Assembly (NCBI GenBank): GCA_903889015.1
Contig: CAISVS010000150.1
Span: 1 to 12,405, forward strand
DNA: 12,405 bases
DNA from: an uncultured bacterium
GTDB lineage: Bacteria; Patescibacteriota; Saccharimonadia; Saccharimonadales; Saccharimonadaceae
Reading direction: 5' to 3'
Positions 10,819-12,405 of the stretch are shown one piece after another (the stretch's first letter is position 1; every line of letters starts with the position of its first letter). A program made the position numbers and the translations under genes. The notes below the pieces were generated by a model that ran no database searches, was not told the origin of the DNA, and was given only the letters and a program-made list of their open reading frames with translations.

Positions 10819-12405
10819 ATGCAAGATGCCAAAGAGGAAGTTAGGGCGCGGCTGAATATCGAGGACGTGATTGGTGAATACGTTCCTCTTAAGCGTGCCG
10901 GCCGAAACTTTCGTGGCCTCAGTCCATTTAGTGGTGAAAAAACGCCAAGTTTTTATGTCAGCCCCGACAAACATATTTGGCATGATTTTTCGTCTAACAA
11001 AGGTGGTGATGTCTTTACGTTTATTATGGAAGTTGAAGGGATTGATTTTCGGTCGGCCCTTGAAATGCTGGCGCGTAAAGCTGGCGTTGATTTAACGATT
11101 TACGATACCAAAGGCAGCCAAGAAATCGCCGCGCGCAAAAAAAGGCTATTGCAGGCCCATGATTTAGCTGCCAATTATTACCAACAAAGTTTGATTAAAA
11201 ATCAACATGCCATGGAATACGTCTTTGGCAAACGTAAACTCAGCAAAAAAATCGTGACAGATTTTCGGGTTGGCTATGCGCCAACCAGTGGCGATGCTTT
11301 AGTCCAATTTTTAACCAAAAAAGGTTTTACCAAAAACGAATTATCGCAAGCTGGACTAGTTAATCAATACGGTGGTGATTTATTCCGTGGTCGCATGATG
11401 GTGTCGTTGATGGACGGCACGGGACAGGTGATTGGCTTTACGGGACGAATTATTATTGATGACGACAAAGCGCCAAAATATCTAAATACGCCACAAACTT
11501 TATTGTATGACAAAGGTCGACATGTCTTTGGTTTGTCGCAGGCCAAAGAATCAATTAGGACGGGTGATTATTCGGTTATCGTTGAAGGTAATTTAGACGT
11601 TATTAGCAGTCATCAAGTTGGCATTAATCAAGTTGTGGCAACCGCTGGCACGGCCATGACCGAACATCATTTGCGAGCCTTGGTGCGCCTCAGCAGTCAT
11701 ATTCGATTAGCTTTTGACAGCGACAAAGCCGGTTTGGCGGCGACTGAACGCTCAATTCCGATTGCTCAAAACGTTGGCGTTGATTTAACGATAATTACAT
11801 TGCCTGGTGGCGCCAAAGACCCAGACGAATTGATTCAAACCGACCCCAAATTATGGCAGCAGGCGATTGATAACGCCGAACCGGCGGTTGATTGGTTGTT
11901 AAGGCAATATGCTTTGCGCGAAGACTTGCAAACAGCAGCTGGCAAACGCCGATTTACAACTGTAGCGCTGGATTTGGTGCGATTGCTGACCGACTCGGTT
12001 GAACAAGAATATTATTTGATTAAAATTGCTAAAATTAGTGATTCATCAGTCGATGCGCTGAAAGAAAAACTGGACAGTGGCGTTAAAAAGTCCGAAAGGT
12101 CATACAAAATCCCAGTTTCGCAGTCCGACGTTTTGCATGATCCAGCCTCATACCAAGACAATCTTTTGGCGGTGGCCTTAATTGATGGCGCAACACACGA
12201 ATTGTTTAAATTAGTCGATATCCAGACCTTTACGGGCGACGAAAGGCAAGCCGTTGCTAAATATTTGTCCGAATGTGGCGGCAAACCAGTTCGTGATACG
12301 CCTGAAAGCTTGCAAAATTATGATATCTATGTAAAAATATTACTATTAAGGGCCGACGCTCGATATGCCGAATGGAACGACCAAGATCGTTACTTTGAAA
12401 CGGCA
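10819..12405 (+). CDS. dnaG: DNA primase DnaG, zinc ribbon without zinc ligands (3' end outside the window)
   Basis: Makes RNA primers for replication, working with the replicative helicase; cytoplasmic. 529 codons are visible and the frame is open to the edge; the family is usually around 600 residues. Domains: an N-terminal CHC2-like region (about 1-95) with RGLSPFSGEKTPSFYVSPDK and HIWHDFSSNKGGDVFTFIM; an RNA-polymerase/TOPRIM core with PKYLNTPQT, VEGNLDV (E256, D260), ATAGTAMTEHHLR and AFDSDKAG (D300, D302), so the metal-binding acidic residues are present; then the start of the C-terminal helicase-interaction region. The striking point is the zinc site: the four usual ligands (Cys, His, Cys, Cys) are S35, S38, D56 and S59, at the right spacing (21 residues between first and third), so all ligands are lost while the surrounding sequence is kept. 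ATG 10819 is set by the promoter and the family N-terminus. Confidence 0.95.
   Translation, partial: MQDAKEEVRARLNIEDVIGEYVPLKRAGRNFRGLSPFSGEKTPSFYVSPDKHIWHDFSSNKGGDVFTFIMEVEGIDFRSALEMLARKAGVDLTIYDTKGSQEIAARKKRLLQAHDLAANYYQQSLIKNQHAMEYVFGKRKLSKKIVTDFRVGYAPTSGDALVQFLTKKGFTKNELSQAGLVNQYGGDLFRGRMMVSLMDGTGQVIGFTGRIIIDDDKAPKYLNTPQTLLYDKGRHVFGLSQAKESIRTGDYSVIVEGNLDVISSHQVGINQVVATAGTAMTEHHLRALVRLSSHIRLAFDSDKAGLAATERSIPIAQNVGVDLTIITLPGGAKDPDELIQTDPKLWQQAIDNAEPAVDWLLRQYALREDLQTAAGKRRFTTVALDLVRLLTDSVEQEYYLIKIAKISDSSVDALKEKLDSGVKKSERSYKIPVSQSDVLHDPASYQDNLLAVALIDGATHELFKLVDIQTFTGDERQAVAKYLSECGGKPVRDTPESLQNYDIYVKILLLRADARYAEWNDQDRYFETA

Noticed and set aside
10732..10983. Reverse-strand open frame over the dnaG start
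   Set aside because: It crosses the dnaG promoter and zinc-ribbon coding region and has no promoter or ribosome site.
1..12405. CRISPR arrays, insertion sequences, prophage, toxin-antitoxin or defence genes
   Set aside because: No regularly spaced repeats, transposase or integrase motifs, or small paired unknown genes were seen; almost every gene has a housekeeping identity.

Overview
The window looks like a chromosomal housekeeping segment from a small-genome bacterium of the Candidate Phyla Radiation (Patescibacteria), most likely a Saccharibacteria (TM7) relative. I infer this from AT-leaning, tightly packed genes, the standard genetic code (Trp is TGG and no TGA is read through), shortened versions of central enzymes, and a zinc-ligand-free DnaG. 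The assignment comes from protein character only; no search was possible. No prophage, insertion sequence, CRISPR array, defence island, rRNA or complete tRNA was found.

Layout. (1) 2-973: the 3' part of a malic enzyme gene. (2) 974-1130: a gap filled by a 113-nt imperfect palindrome, then a promoter. (3) 1131-2414 zwf and 2478-4082 pyrG, both forward, each with its own promoter. (4) 4083-4224: a convergent gap holding a perfect 17-bp hairpin. (5) 4225-5805, reverse: a pgl-gnd operon. (6) 5806-5856: a 51-nt divergent promoter region. (7) 5857-8522, forward: argS-mscL-orn, apparently one operon. (8) 8541-9758: a membrane-anchored CapA-like protein. (9) 9768-10106: a small MmcQ/YjbR-like protein, convergent with (10) an unknown single-pass membrane protein at 10103-10720, reverse. 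(11) 10721-10818: a divergent promoter region, then dnaG from 10819 to the window edge.

How the genes work together. Zwf, Pgl and Gnd make a complete oxidative pentose phosphate branch (glucose 6-phosphate to ribulose 5-phosphate, yielding reduced nicotinamide cofactor and pentose). With the malic enzyme beside them, the left third is a reductant and pentose supply locus. PyrG, ArgS, Orn and DnaG belong to nucleotide supply, translation, RNA turnover and replication. MscL and the CapA-like protein act at the membrane.

Most interesting signals. Every gene that appears to head a transcript has a -10-like hexamer ending only 6-10 nt before its ATG and no Shine-Dalgarno, so these mRNAs look leaderless. 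The operon-internal genes gnd and mscL instead have strong Shine-Dalgarno sequences (orn has only a weak one). The DnaG zinc ribbon keeps its fold-defining sequence but has lost all four zinc ligands. The 113-nt palindrome is unexplained. TGA is used neither as stop nor as sense codon in the 11 gene ends visible. These are unusual features of ordinary genes; I did not find a wholly new multi-gene system.
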